In this document: positions 47,291-56,016 of the stretch, one piece after another | Layout of the letters: each line of letters opens with the position of its first letter | How positions within the stretch are numbered: the first letter of the stretch is position 1 | Assembly: GCF_030864005.1 (NCBI RefSeq) | Contig: NZ_CP132976.1 | Location: 3,472,001-3,536,000 of the forward strand | Length of the DNA stretch: 64,000 nt | Origin: Achromobacter seleniivolatilans | GTDB lineage: Bacteria; Pseudomonadota; Gammaproteobacteria; Burkholderiales; Burkholderiaceae_B | Direction of reading: 5' to 3' | Program-made: the position numbers and the translations under genes | Notes under the pieces: model-generated | The model's input: only the letters and a program-made list of their open reading frames with translations | Databases searched by the model: none | Told to the model about the DNA's origin: nothing

Positions 47291-47914
47291 CTACTCCGGC
47301 TTGGGATCGCCGAACACCACGCGGCGAAAAAATCCGGCCAGGACGGCTTCGGTCATTTCAGACGTGACGGCCTGCGGATCAAAGGCATAACTGAACTGCA
47401 TGCCGTCCGACAAAGCCAGCAAGCCCATGGCCAGTTGTTCCGCCGGCAGATGCAAGGGCGTGCCGACGTGGGCGGAAAACTGGCGGATGTATTCCGTAGT
47501 GGCCTCGCGCAACTCGCGCTGGCAAGACGTGAATCCCACCCGGAAATCCGGGTCTCGGGCAGCTTGCAGCTTGGCTTCCATCCACAGCAAAAAACAGTCG
47601 TTTTCGCGGTAGTGCGTGCTGTAGTACTGCAACACGCGCGCTTCCATCTGCTCGCGTGATGCACCGTCTTCGAAAATGGCGCGCATATCGGCCATCACGC
47701 TTTCGTGATCGCGCCGCAGCAATTGCAGGAAGAGCTCGGACTTGCTGCCGAAGTTCGAATAGAACGCCCCGCGCGTGTACCCCGCCAGTTCGGCGATGTC
47801 CTCGACGCTGGCGGATACAAATCCCTTGCTGAGAAAAATCGATTGCGCGGCGTCGAGCAGGCGCTGACGCGTCTGATCACGGCTTTGCTCTCGGGTAAGG
47901 CGGATTTTTGACAT
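47291..47914 (-). CDS. TetR repressor of the TriC-like efflux operon (probable)
   Basis: The 207-residue protein has the TetR DNA-binding domain at about residues 14-65 (RQRLLDAAQSIFLSKGFVSASVEDIAELAGYTRGAFYSNFGSKSELFLQLL) and a helical ligand domain. It diverges from the third efflux operon across a 148-bp gap holding two near-perfect palindromes, the classic arrangement for a local efflux repressor. Target and ligand are inferred from this placement. Confidence 0.9.
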   Translation of the reverse strand: MSKIRLTREQSRDQTRQRLLDAAQSIFLSKGFVSASVEDIAELAGYTRGAFYSNFGSKSELFLQLLRRDHESVMADMRAIFEDGASREQMEARVLQYYSTHYRENDCFLLWMEAKLQAARDPDFRVGFTSCQRELREATTEYIRQFSAHVGTPLHLPAEQLAMGLLALSDGMQFSYAFDPQAVTSEMTEAVLAGFFRRVVFGDPKPE

Positions 47915-47944
47915 GGCGCGATTTTAGCACTGGCTCACATTTCA

Positions 47945-47978
47945 GATTCATAATTGAATCCGAATACAAAGTTGTATT
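47945..47978. promoter_or_regulatory. Two perfect palindromes in the TetR-adaptor gap, probable operators
   Basis: GATTCA-TAAT-TGAATC (47945-47960) and AATACAA-AG-TTGTATT (47963-47978) lie two bases apart. They sit about 85-118 bp before the adaptor start and about 31 bp from the TetR start, so one protein could control both promoters. Confidence 0.55.
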
Positions 47979-48062
47979 AGAATCCAGGCCGTATCGGGCT
48001 TTAGTGCGTCAAGCCCCGCCCCTATTGCAGTCCTTTGCCGCTCATGCGCCGCGAGGTGTTTC

Positions 48063-49250
48063 GTGAATAGTCCTGACCCTTGCGCGCACCGAGCCGCGCA
48101 CGGTTCCGCTGCTGACGCAGCGCTGCCTTCCGTAACCGCCCAACGCTGGACGCGCCGCTTGGCGTTGCCCGCAGCGTTGGTATTGGCGCTGGCCGTTTCC
48201 GCCTGCGGCCGAAAAGAGGCCCCTGCGCCTGCGCCCCGGCCTGTTGTCGCCATGCCAGCCCAGGCTGACGAACGCCTGCCCGCCTGGACGCTGCCGGGTG
48301 AAGTGCAAGCACGCTACAACACCCCTCTGTCGTTCCGCGTGGGCGGCAAGATCATCGAACGTCAGGTCAGGCTGGGCGACAACGTCACACCCGGTCAGAT
48401 TGTGGCAAAGCTGGACCCCGCCGACGCCACCAAAAATGCTGCGGCCGCCCGCGCGGCTTTGTCCGCCGCCCAGCATCAGCTGGACTATGCGCGCCAGCAA
48501 CTGGACCGGGACCGCGCTCAAGCGCGCGAGAACCTGATCGCCGCCACTCAGCTGGAACAGACCCGCAATTCCTATGCCTCGGCGCTGGCGCAACGCGACC
48601 AGGCAGCCCAGCAAGCCGCGCTGTCCGCCGACCAATTGAAATACACCACGCTACAAGCCGACCACGCTGGCGTCATCACTGCCGAACAGGCCGACACCGG
48701 GCAGAACGTCGCGGCAGGCACGCCTGTCTACCAACTGGCCTGGGCCGGTGATATTGACGCCATCTGCGACGTGCCCGAAAGCGTGCTGGCCGGACTGGCT
48801 GTCGGCCAACGCGCCAGCGTCACGCTGGGCCCGCTGCCCGGGCAGACGTTCACCGCCATCTTGCGCGAAATTGCGCCTGCTGCCGATCCGCAAAGCCGCA
48901 CCTACCGCGCCAAGCTGACGCTGGAATCGCCGTCGCCAGAAGTTCGGCTGGGCATGACCGCCAACATCAGCTTCGACAACCGCTCGGCCAATGGGCTGAC
49001 CACCTATACCGTGCCGGCCACTGCGCTATTCCATGACGGCAAGGACCCCGCCGTCTGGGTGGTGAAGCCGCAAGAAGACACCCTTGAGCTGCGCCGCGTG
49101 CAAGTGCTGCGCTACGACGCCCGCACGGTAACGTTGTCGCAAGGCTTGAACGCTGGTGAACGCGTGGTGTGGCAAGGCGTGCATACCGTGGCCGCCGGTG
49201 AAAAGGTTCGCGCCGTGGCCCCGCTGCATCCCGAGGACTTTGCGTCATGA
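48063..49250 (+). CDS. RND efflux periplasmic adaptor of the TriC-like system
   Basis: The 395-residue adaptor begins with a GTG preceded by GAGGTG. It has a long basic start and a lipobox ending at Cys48 (LALAVSACGRKEAP), lipoyl halves (PLSFRVGGKIIERQVRLGDNVTPGQIVAKLDPAD and LKYTTLQADHAGVITAEQADTGQNVAAG), a helical hairpin, and a beta-barrel. The long N-region before the signal is unusual and leaves the start open to check. It is the first gene in adaptor-pump-channel, overlapping the pump start by 4 bp. Confidence 0.9.
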   Translation: MNSPDPCAHRAAHGSAADAALPSVTAQRWTRRLALPAALVLALAVSACGRKEAPAPAPRPVVAMPAQADERLPAWTLPGEVQARYNTPLSFRVGGKIIERQVRLGDNVTPGQIVAKLDPADATKNAAAARAALSAAQHQLDYARQQLDRDRAQARENLIAATQLEQTRNSYASALAQRDQAAQQAALSADQLKYTTLQADHAGVITAEQADTGQNVAAGTPVYQLAWAGDIDAICDVPESVLAGLAVGQRASVTLGPLPGQTFTAILREIAPAADPQSRTYRAKLTLESPSPEVRLGMTANISFDNRSANGLTTYTVPATALFHDGKDPAVWVVKPQEDTLELRRVQVLRYDARTVTLSQGLNAGERVVWQGVHTVAAGEKVRAVAPLHPEDFAS

Positions 49251-52200
49251 GCGCCCCCAATCAGGGCGCGGACCAAGACCCGCACCGCCACGAGGAAGGC
49301 AGATTCAACCTGTCGGCCTGGGCATTGCGCCACCAGCCGCTCGTGATTTTCCTGATTGCGATGGTCACGCTGTTTGGCGTGCTGTCGTATTCCAAGCTGG
49401 CGCAATCCGAAGACCCGCCTTTCACCTTCCGCGTCATGGTGGTCAAGACGCTGTGGCCGGGCGCAACCGCGCAGCAGGTGCAGGAACAAGTCACCGACCG
49501 CATTGGCAAGAAACTGCAAGAGACCCCCAACACGGACTTCCTGCGCAGCTATTCCCGGCCGGGTGAATCCCTGATCTTCTACACCATGAAGGATTCGGCG
49601 CCCGCCAGCACGGTGGCTGAACAGTGGTACCAGGTGCGCAAGAAAGTCGGTGACATTCAGGCCACATTGCCCCAAGGCGTGCAAGGCCCGTTTTTCAATG
49701 ACGAGTTTGGCGACGTCTACACCAACATCTACACCCTGCAAGGCGATGGCTTTTCGCCGGCCCAGTTGCGTGATTACGCCGACAAGTTGCGCACCGTATT
49801 GCTGCGCGTGCCAGGAGTTGCCAAGGTTGATTACTTTGGCGATCAGGCCGAACACATCTATATCGAGATCTCGAATACGCAGCTGACCCGCCTGGGCGTG
49901 TCGCCGCAGCAGATCGCGCAGGCGATCAACAGTCAGAACGCGGTGGCCAGTGCCGGAACGCTGACGACGGCTGATGACCGGATTTTTGTGCGGCCCACCG
50001 GACAATTTCCCAACAGCCGCGCCCTGGCCGACACGCTGATCCGCGTGAACGACAAGTCCGTGCGTCTGGGCGATATTGCCACCATTCATCGCGGCTACGA
50101 CGATCCTCCAACAGAACAGATGCGCGTGGAAAGCGGTCCAGTGCTGGGTATTGGCATCAGCATGCAGCCCGGCCAGGACGTAGTGCGCCTGGGCCAGTCG
50201 CTGGACAAGACGTTTGGCGAATTGAAGAAGCAATTGCCCGCGGGCCTGACGTTGACCGAAGTGTCCAGCATGCCGCAGGCGGTGTCGCGTTCCGTGGATG
50301 ATTTCCTGCGTTCAGTCGCCGAAGCGGTTGCCATCGTGCTGATTGTGAGCCTGGTGTCGCTGGGGTTGCGCACCGGCATGGTGGTGGTGATTTCAATACC
50401 GGTGGTGCTGGCCATTACGGCGCTGTTCATGGATGTGTTTGGCATTGGCCTGCACAAAGTGTCTTTAGGCACGCTGGTGCTGGCGCTGGGCCTGCTGGTC
50501 GACGATGCCATCATTGCCGTGGAGATGATGTCGGTCAAATTGGAACAGGGCTGGAGCCGCGCACGCGCGGCGGCCTATGCCTACACCAGCACCGCCTTTC
50601 CGATGCTCACGGGCACGCTGGTCACGGTGGCCGGCTTTCTGCCCATCGCGCTGGCCAAGTCCAGCACCGGGGAATACACCCGGTCTATCTTCCAGGTCTC
50701 TGCCATCGCGCTCATCACTTCGTGGTTTGCCGCTGTGGTGCTGATTCCGCTGTTGGGCTACCGCTTGCTGCCCGAGCGCAAGCGAGAAGCCCATCTGCCC
50801 GACGATCACGAACACGATATCTACAACACCCGCTTTTATCTGCGGTTGCGCGGTTGGGTGGCGTGGTGCGTGGACCGCCGCTATGTGGTGCTGGCAGCTA
50901 CGGTGCTGATCTTTGTGGTGTCGATGGCAGGATTCAAGTTCGTGCCGCAGCAGTTCTTCCCCAGTTCTGATCGCACCGAATTGCTGGTGGATGTGCGCCT
51001 GCAAGAAGGGGCGTCGTTCGCGGCCACGCTGCGTCAGGTGGAACGGTTGGAAAAGGCGCTGGAAGGCCGGCCCGAGATCGATCATTCGGTCAGCTTTGTA
51101 GGCACCGGCGCGCCGCGTTTCTACCTGCCGCTGGATCAGCAGCTGGCCACCCCCAATTTCGGCCAATTGGTCATTACCGCGCATTCCGTTGAAGACCGCG
51201 AGAAGCTGGCCCAATGGCTGGAACCGATGCTGCGCAGCGAGTTTCCGGCCATCCGCACTCGCTTGTCGCGCCTGGAAAACGGGCCGCCCGTCGGCTATCA
51301 GATCCAGTTCCGCGTCAGTGGCGACAAGATCTCTGATGTGCGCGCCGTTGCCGAAAAGGTCGCGGCCGACGTTCGCGCTGACAAACGCGCGGTGAACGTG
51401 CAGTTTGACTGGGATGAACCGTCCGAGCGTTCGGTGCGTTTCGAAATCGACCAGCAAAAGGCCCGGGAACTGGGCATCAGCTCTAGCGATATCTCGGATT
51501 TTCTGGCGATGAGCCTGTCGGGCTACACGGTGACGCAATACCGCGAACGCGACAAACTCATCAACGTCAGCTTGCGCGCACCGAACGAAGAACGGGTTGA
51601 TCCCGCCCGCGTCGCGACGCTGGCGATGCCCACGCCCAATGGTCCGGTACCGCTGGCCAGCTTGGGGCATGTGCGATACGGCCTGGAATATGGCGTCATC
51701 TGGGAGCGTGACCGCCAGCCCACCATCACCGTTCAGGCCGACGTCACCAGCGGTTCGCAAGGCATAGACGTCACCCATGCCATCGACAAAAAACTTGATG
51801 CCATCCGCGCCGAATTGCCCGTCGGCTACCGCATTGAAGTCGGCGGTCCGGTTGAAGAAAGCGACAAGGGCCAGTCGTCCATCAACGCGCAAATGCCTCT
51901 CATGGCCATTGCCGTACTGACCCTGCTGATGGTGCAGCTACAGAGTTTTGCGCGGGTGCTGATGGTGGTGCTGACGGCGCCGCTGGGGCTGATCGGCGTG
52001 GTGGCCGCATTGCTGCTGTTTGGCAAACCGTTCGGCTTTGTAGCGATGTTGGGCGTGATTGCCATGTTCGGCATCATCATGCGCAACTCCGTCATTCTGG
52101 TGGACCAGATCGAGCAGGACATTCTTGCCGGCCACAAGCGGGTAGACGCCATTGTGGGCGCTACCGTGCGGCGTTTCCGCCCCATCACACTGACCGCAGC

Positions 52201-52420
52201 CGCGGCGGTGCTGGCGCTGATTCCACTGTTGCGCAGCAACTTTTTCGGACCGATGGCGACTGCCCTGATGGGCGGCATCACCAGCGCCACGGTGCTGACG
52301 CTGTTCTTCCTGCCTGCGCTGTATGCCACGTGGTTCCGTGTGCGCCATGACGAACGCGACGAACCGGAAGGCGTGCCGCCCGGCGCCCATGCGGGCGAGA
52401 CGCTGGAACGAGGAGTCTGA
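49247..52420 (+). CDS. RND efflux pump, TriC-like
   Basis: This 1057-residue proton-driven pump has an N-terminal extension (residues 1-20), then LSAWALRHQPLVIFLIAMVTLFGVLSYSKLAQSEDPPFTFRVMVVKTLWPGATAQQVQEQVTDRI. That sequence, including EDPPFTFRVMVV, is typical of the TriC branch rather than the AcrB or MexF branch. The relay Asp pair is in ALGLLVDDAIIAVEMMSVK. It overlaps the adaptor by 4 bp and the channel by one base, and it may export triclosan-like or organic compounds. Subclass assignment is by eye and tentative. Confidence 0.9.
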   Translation: MSAPNQGADQDPHRHEEGRFNLSAWALRHQPLVIFLIAMVTLFGVLSYSKLAQSEDPPFTFRVMVVKTLWPGATAQQVQEQVTDRIGKKLQETPNTDFLRSYSRPGESLIFYTMKDSAPASTVAEQWYQVRKKVGDIQATLPQGVQGPFFNDEFGDVYTNIYTLQGDGFSPAQLRDYADKLRTVLLRVPGVAKVDYFGDQAEHIYIEISNTQLTRLGVSPQQIAQAINSQNAVASAGTLTTADDRIFVRPTGQFPNSRALADTLIRVNDKSVRLGDIATIHRGYDDPPTEQMRVESGPVLGIGISMQPGQDVVRLGQSLDKTFGELKKQLPAGLTLTEVSSMPQAVSRSVDDFLRSVAEAVAIVLIVSLVSLGLRTGMVVVISIPVVLAITALFMDVFGIGLHKVSLGTLVLALGLLVDDAIIAVEMMSVKLEQGWSRARAAAYAYTSTAFPMLTGTLVTVAGFLPIALAKSSTGEYTRSIFQVSAIALITSWFAAVVLIPLLGYRLLPERKREAHLPDDHEHDIYNTRFYLRLRGWVAWCVDRRYVVLAATVLIFVVSMAGFKFVPQQFFPSSDRTELLVDVRLQEGASFAATLRQVERLEKALEGRPEIDHSVSFVGTGAPRFYLPLDQQLATPNFGQLVITAHSVEDREKLAQWLEPMLRSEFPAIRTRLSRLENGPPVGYQIQFRVSGDKISDVRAVAEKVAADVRADKRAVNVQFDWDEPSERSVRFEIDQQKARELGISSSDISDFLAMSLSGYTVTQYRERDKLINVSLRAPNEERVDPARVATLAMPTPNGPVPLASLGHVRYGLEYGVIWERDRQPTITVQADVTSGSQGIDVTHAIDKKLDAIRAELPVGYRIEVGGPVEESDKGQSSINAQMPLMAIAVLTLLMVQLQSFARVLMVVLTAPLGLIGVVAALLLFGKPFGFVAMLGVIAMFGIIMRNSVILVDQIEQDILAGHKRVDAIVGATVRRFRPITLTAAAAVLALIPLLRSNFFGPMATALMGGITSATVLTLFFLPALYATWFRVRHDERDEPEGVPPGAHAGETLERGV

Positions 52421-53892
52421 TGATGCGTACCCCTTCCACTCGTGCCTATTTCCGCCTGTCTGCCGTGCCGCTGGCCCTGGCGTTAAGCGCTTGCGCCTTC
52501 GCTCCTGACAGCAAACCGCCAGCTGTGGCCCAGCCCGCGCAATACGGCGTGGAAGCCACGCCCGCCGCAGGCGCTTCCGCCCAAGGCGTGGCGCAACGCT
52601 TTGAACGCGGCGCGCAGCCGGTGCCTGAATGGTGGAAACGTTATGGCTCGAATGAACTGAACGCGCTGGTTGAAGAAGGCTTGGCCAACAGCCCGGATCT
52701 GGGCGCCGCCGAGCGCAATCTGGCAGGCGCGCGCGAGCAACTGCGCGCCCAGGTCAATTCGTCTTTGCTGCCGTCGGTAGACGCGGGCGCGAACGCCAAG
52801 CGCAATCGCGCACTGACCATGCCCAACCTGCCCGAACCCACGGCGCTCTACAACATCTACACCGGCCAGATCCAGGCCACGTACGACCTGGACCTGTTTG
52901 GCGCAGCGCGCTTTGCCAACGCCTCGCTGGCCGCCAAGGTGGAACAACAGGCGTTCCAGCTGGAATCCGCGCGGCGTTCTCTGGCAGGCAACATCGTCAC
53001 GGGCGCGATCACGTCCGCGTCGCTGGCGGAGCGCGTGGCGCTGACTGAAAAGCAGGTCGTGCTGCTGCGCCAGGTAGCGCGTGATACCCAACGCCGGTAC
53101 GAATTGGGATCGGCTTCGCAGAACGATGCCCTGGACGCCGATCAGGATGCGGCCACACAGGAAGCGTCGCTGCCGGGTTTGCGCGCCCAATGGCAGGCCA
53201 CGCGTCACGCGCTGGCAGTCCTGCTGGGCCGCAACCCGGATCAGGCGCCGCCTGATCTGGCGTTCAGCATGCTGGCCGTGCCAGAACAAGTGCCAGTGGT
53301 GGTGCCGTCTGAACTGCTGGCGGCGCGCCCGGATATCCAGGTGGCCGAAGCGGTCGTGCAAGCGGCGGCGGCGGATGTGGGTGTCGCCACCGCGCAGTTG
53401 TTCCCCAGCTTGTCGCTGTCGGCCTCCATGGGCAAGGGCGGCTTCAATTGGCCTGCTGCGCTGTCAGGCGCAGGAAGCATCTGGGCCATCGGCGCATCGC
53501 TTACGCAGCCCATCTTTCATGGCGGCGCGCTGCTTGCCGAACGCCGGGCAGCCAAGGAACGGTATGAAGGCTCGGTGCTGCAATACAAACAAACCGTACT
53601 GGTCGCGTTCCGTGATGTAGCCGACACGCTGTCGCGGCTGGATGCGGACGGACAGGCGCTGGCGTCCGCCGAGGCGTCCCGGCGTGCAGCGGAACAGTCC
53701 TACCGCAATACCGCGAGCCGCGTGCGTTTGGGCGCCCTGGCGCCTTACACGGAATATGCCGCCGAACAGCACTACGTTGCGGCGCGGTTGCGCGAGCTGG
53801 AATATGCCAATACGCGCCTGACGGAAACAGCAGCGCTGTTCCAGGCGATGGGGTCGCCGGTTCGCGCGCCGCAGGTGGCGCAACAGCAGTAA
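52420..53892 (+). CDS. Outer-membrane efflux channel of the TriC-like system
   Basis: This 490-residue TolC-like lipoprotein has a lipobox ending at Cys25 (LALSACAFAPDSKPP) and two OEP repeats. Its ATG overlaps the pump stop by one base (TGATG). It closes the third tripartite set, and a convergent hairpin terminator follows. TriABC of Pseudomonas lacks its own channel gene; this system has one. Confidence 0.92.
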   Translation: MMRTPSTRAYFRLSAVPLALALSACAFAPDSKPPAVAQPAQYGVEATPAAGASAQGVAQRFERGAQPVPEWWKRYGSNELNALVEEGLANSPDLGAAERNLAGAREQLRAQVNSSLLPSVDAGANAKRNRALTMPNLPEPTALYNIYTGQIQATYDLDLFGAARFANASLAAKVEQQAFQLESARRSLAGNIVTGAITSASLAERVALTEKQVVLLRQVARDTQRRYELGSASQNDALDADQDAATQEASLPGLRAQWQATRHALAVLLGRNPDQAPPDLAFSMLAVPEQVPVVVPSELLAARPDIQVAEAVVQAAAADVGVATAQLFPSLSLSASMGKGGFNWPAALSGAGSIWAIGASLTQPIFHGGALLAERRAAKERYEGSVLQYKQTVLVAFRDVADTLSRLDADGQALASAEASRRAAEQSYRNTASRVRLGALAPYTEYAAEQHYVAARLRELEYANTRLTETAALFQAMGSPVRAPQVAQQQ

Positions 53893-53914
53893 CTTACCCG
53901 CCAGATTGTCTTCT

Positions 53915-53955
53915 ACAACAAGCCCCCGCGTTTACGGCGCCGGGGCTTGTTCTTT
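53915..53955. terminator. Bidirectional terminator between the efflux channel and IclR genes
   Basis: AACAAGCCCC (53917-53926) pairs perfectly with GGGGCTTGTT (53942-53951); the loop region can also pair partially. Convergent genes end at 53892 and 53932, so the right arm overlaps the 3' end of the IclR gene. Confidence 0.65.
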
Positions 53956-54702
53956 GATGCGCGTCGCCAGCGCCAGCGATTCAATGCGTCGGGCGGCAGA
54001 TTGCAGCAATGCCGTGGTCTTGTCCTGCGCGATGGTGTTCAGCCGGGTCGCCAGAAAGGTGACTGTCAAGGCGCCGAAAATGCGGCGGTCTTCCTGAAAC
54101 ACCGGTACGGCGATGCCCGCGCGCTCGGAAGATATCTCGCCCACACCCAGATAAAAACCCTGCACGCGGATAGCGTCCAGACTCGCCGTGAACGCTGCCA
54201 AGGTGTCGCCCAGACCGGAAGCGTGGACCTCTTCTACATGGTCGTCGTACAGACGGCGCTGGTCCTTGCGAGGCAGGAACGCAATGATGGTCTTGGCGGT
54301 GGCGCCGCGAAACAAGGGATGCGCGCGGCCACGGCCGTGCGGGATGCCCAGCGCATCAGGTCCACGTTCGTGATGGATGTTCAAGATGCGCAGACCATGA
54401 ATGACGCTGAGCAGAACATCCCCGCCCACCTGATCAACGACCTCGCGCATGATCGGACGCGCCACGCCCAACACGGGATCGCCATCGATGATCAGGTGAT
54501 CCAGCTCGATGATGCGCGGACCCAGTTTGTAGCCACCGCCCGTCATGCGCAGCAGATAACCCAGATCCGACAAATCGCGAATATAGCGATAGCCCGTGGG
54601 CGCGGAATACGCCAAGCGGGAAATGATGTCTTCGGCCGTGAGCACCGGGGTGTCTAGGCTGAAGAGGTCAAGAATCGCCAGGGCTCGCTTCAGGGTGGAC
54701 AT
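53932..54702 (-). CDS. IclR family transcriptional regulator
   Basis: The 256-residue protein has the IclR winged helix at the N-terminus (LKRALAILDLFSLDTPVLTAEDIISRLAYSAPTGYRYIRDLSDLGYL) and the effector domain (GGGYKLGPRIIELDH, RGATAKTIIAFLP, SSERAGIAVPVF). It diverges from the Bug-deacetylase run across a 291-bp AT-rich gap, so it is the natural local regulator. IclR family members often respond to aromatic or carboxylate compounds, but the ligand here is unknown. Confidence 0.9.
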   Translation of the reverse strand: MSTLKRALAILDLFSLDTPVLTAEDIISRLAYSAPTGYRYIRDLSDLGYLLRMTGGGYKLGPRIIELDHLIIDGDPVLGVARPIMREVVDQVGGDVLLSVIHGLRILNIHHERGPDALGIPHGRGRAHPLFRGATAKTIIAFLPRKDQRRLYDDHVEEVHASGLGDTLAAFTASLDAIRVQGFYLGVGEISSERAGIAVPVFQEDRRIFGALTVTFLATRLNTIAQDKTTALLQSAARRIESLALATRIKEQAPAP

Positions 54703-54867
54703 GGGTCTGGGGAAATAGGAACAACGCGGGACCGGCGCAGCGTATCACAGCGTCGGCGGCGCTCAGGCGGGTTGATGCAAGGTAGCTATCGCCTATGCCT
54801 GAACCCAAAGATCACGGCTATTAACTTTCCAGTTTTTATCATTTATAGATAAATACTAATTGGTAAA

Positions 54868-54898
54868 CATAAATATTTATCGAATAATGATATTTATG
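54868..54898. promoter_or_regulatory. Inverted repeat in the IclR-Bug gap, possible operator
   Basis: CATAAATA (54868-54875) and TATTTATG (54891-54898) are perfect arms 15 bases apart; the left arm also begins a 12-base palindrome, ATAAATATTTAT (54869-54880). They lie about 100 bp before the Bug gene. Positions 54780-54900 are AT-rich against the GC-rich surroundings. The rest of the gap (54703-54993) has no gene. Confidence 0.4.
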
Positions 54899-54993
54899 CG
54901 ACACCAATGAACGCCGATGGCGTTGCCGGGCGCATCGGCTGCCATGGCAGCGGCCGCTACCGCTGCCAGCCGGATAAAACCAAGGGGAAAGCA

Positions 54994-56016
54994 ATGAAGC
55001 AGTCTTTGAACGGCGCCTCGCCGCAAGGCGGCATGAACCGCCGCCAATTCCTGACGGCCACCGCCGCCGCGACAGCCGCCGCGGCCCTGGCCAGGCCGGG
55101 ACACGCATGGGCAGCGGGTTATCCGTCTGAACATCCTATCCAGTTCATCGTGCCTTTCCCGGCTGGCGGCGGCACCGATCTGGTGGCCCGCCCGCTGGCC
55201 CAGGGCATAGGGGAAGCGCTCAAGCAAAGCGTTGTCGTCATCAACAAAGGCGGCGCGGCCGGCATCATCGGCACGCAACAAGCGGCGCGCTCGGCGCCTG
55301 ACGGCTACACCGTTGCGCTGGGTTCCACGGGCACCCACACCGTGAACCAGAGCCTGTACGAGAACATCGCCTACGACCCGGTCAAAGACTTCGAACCGGT
55401 GTCGATGGTCTGCTACTACAACAATGTGCTGGTGGTGCATCCGTCGTTTCCGGCGCGCACGCTGCAAGAGCTGGTGACCATCATCAAGGCCAATCCCGGC
55501 AAATACTTCTACGGCATTACGCAGAACGGCAGTTCCGCGCATCTGGCCATGGAATTGCTCAAGGCAACGGCGGGTCTGGACCTGCCCGGCGTGCCATACA
55601 AAGGCGCGGCAGCCGCCGTCAATGACTTCCTGGGCGGGCAGTTTCCCATCCTGATGGACGTGGTGATCAACCAGCAGCAATTCATCCAGAGCGGTAAGTC
55701 ACGCCCGCTGGCGGTCACTTCGGCGCAGCGCGCCCAGGCGCTGCCCGAAGTGCCCACAGTGGCTGAGTCCGGTTTCCCCGGCTACCAGGCCATCGGCTGG
55801 AACGGCGTGTTCGTACCCGCAGGCACGCCGGCAAACATCATCAACACCCTGAACGGCGCCGTGCAAAGCGCGCTTAAACAACCCGCGCTGGCGCAATTGA
55901 CGCAGAACGGGTTGGAACTGCATGGCGGCACCCCTGAAGAACTGCGCCGCTTTGTCGTGTCCGAAAGCGAGAAGTGGCGCGCGCTGATCAAAAACGCGAA
56001 CATCAAGGCCACCTGA
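54994..56016 (+). CDS. Bug/TctC family solute-binding protein with a twin-arginine signal
   Basis: This is a periplasmic binding protein of the Bug (TctC) family, which captures small carboxylates and related compounds. The start at 54994 (MKQSLNGASPQGG) has an AAGGGG ribosome site; an earlier frame from 54907 is not used. A twin-arginine signal (NRRQFLTATAAATAAAALA, cut near WAA) suggests folded export. The binding-domain start HPIQFIVPFPAGGGTDLVARPLA and GVPYKGAAAAVNDFLGGQ are family signatures. No TctA or TctB genes are present. Its stop overlaps the deacetylase start by one base. Confidence 0.9.
   Translation: MKQSLNGASPQGGMNRRQFLTATAAATAAAALARPGHAWAAGYPSEHPIQFIVPFPAGGGTDLVARPLAQGIGEALKQSVVVINKGGAAGIIGTQQAARSAPDGYTVALGSTGTHTVNQSLYENIAYDPVKDFEPVSMVCYYNNVLVVHPSFPARTLQELVTIIKANPGKYFYGITQNGSSAHLAMELLKATAGLDLPGVPYKGAAAAVNDFLGGQFPILMDVVINQQQFIQSGKSRPLAVTSAQRAQALPEVPTVAESGFPGYQAIGWNGVFVPAGTPANIINTLNGAVQSALKQPALAQLTQNGLELHGGTPEELRRFVVSESEKWRALIKNANIKAT

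Noticed and set aside
31567..53892. Efflux cluster as a mobile island
   Set aside because: No integrase, transposase, direct repeats or tRNA edge were seen, and base composition looks like the flanks.
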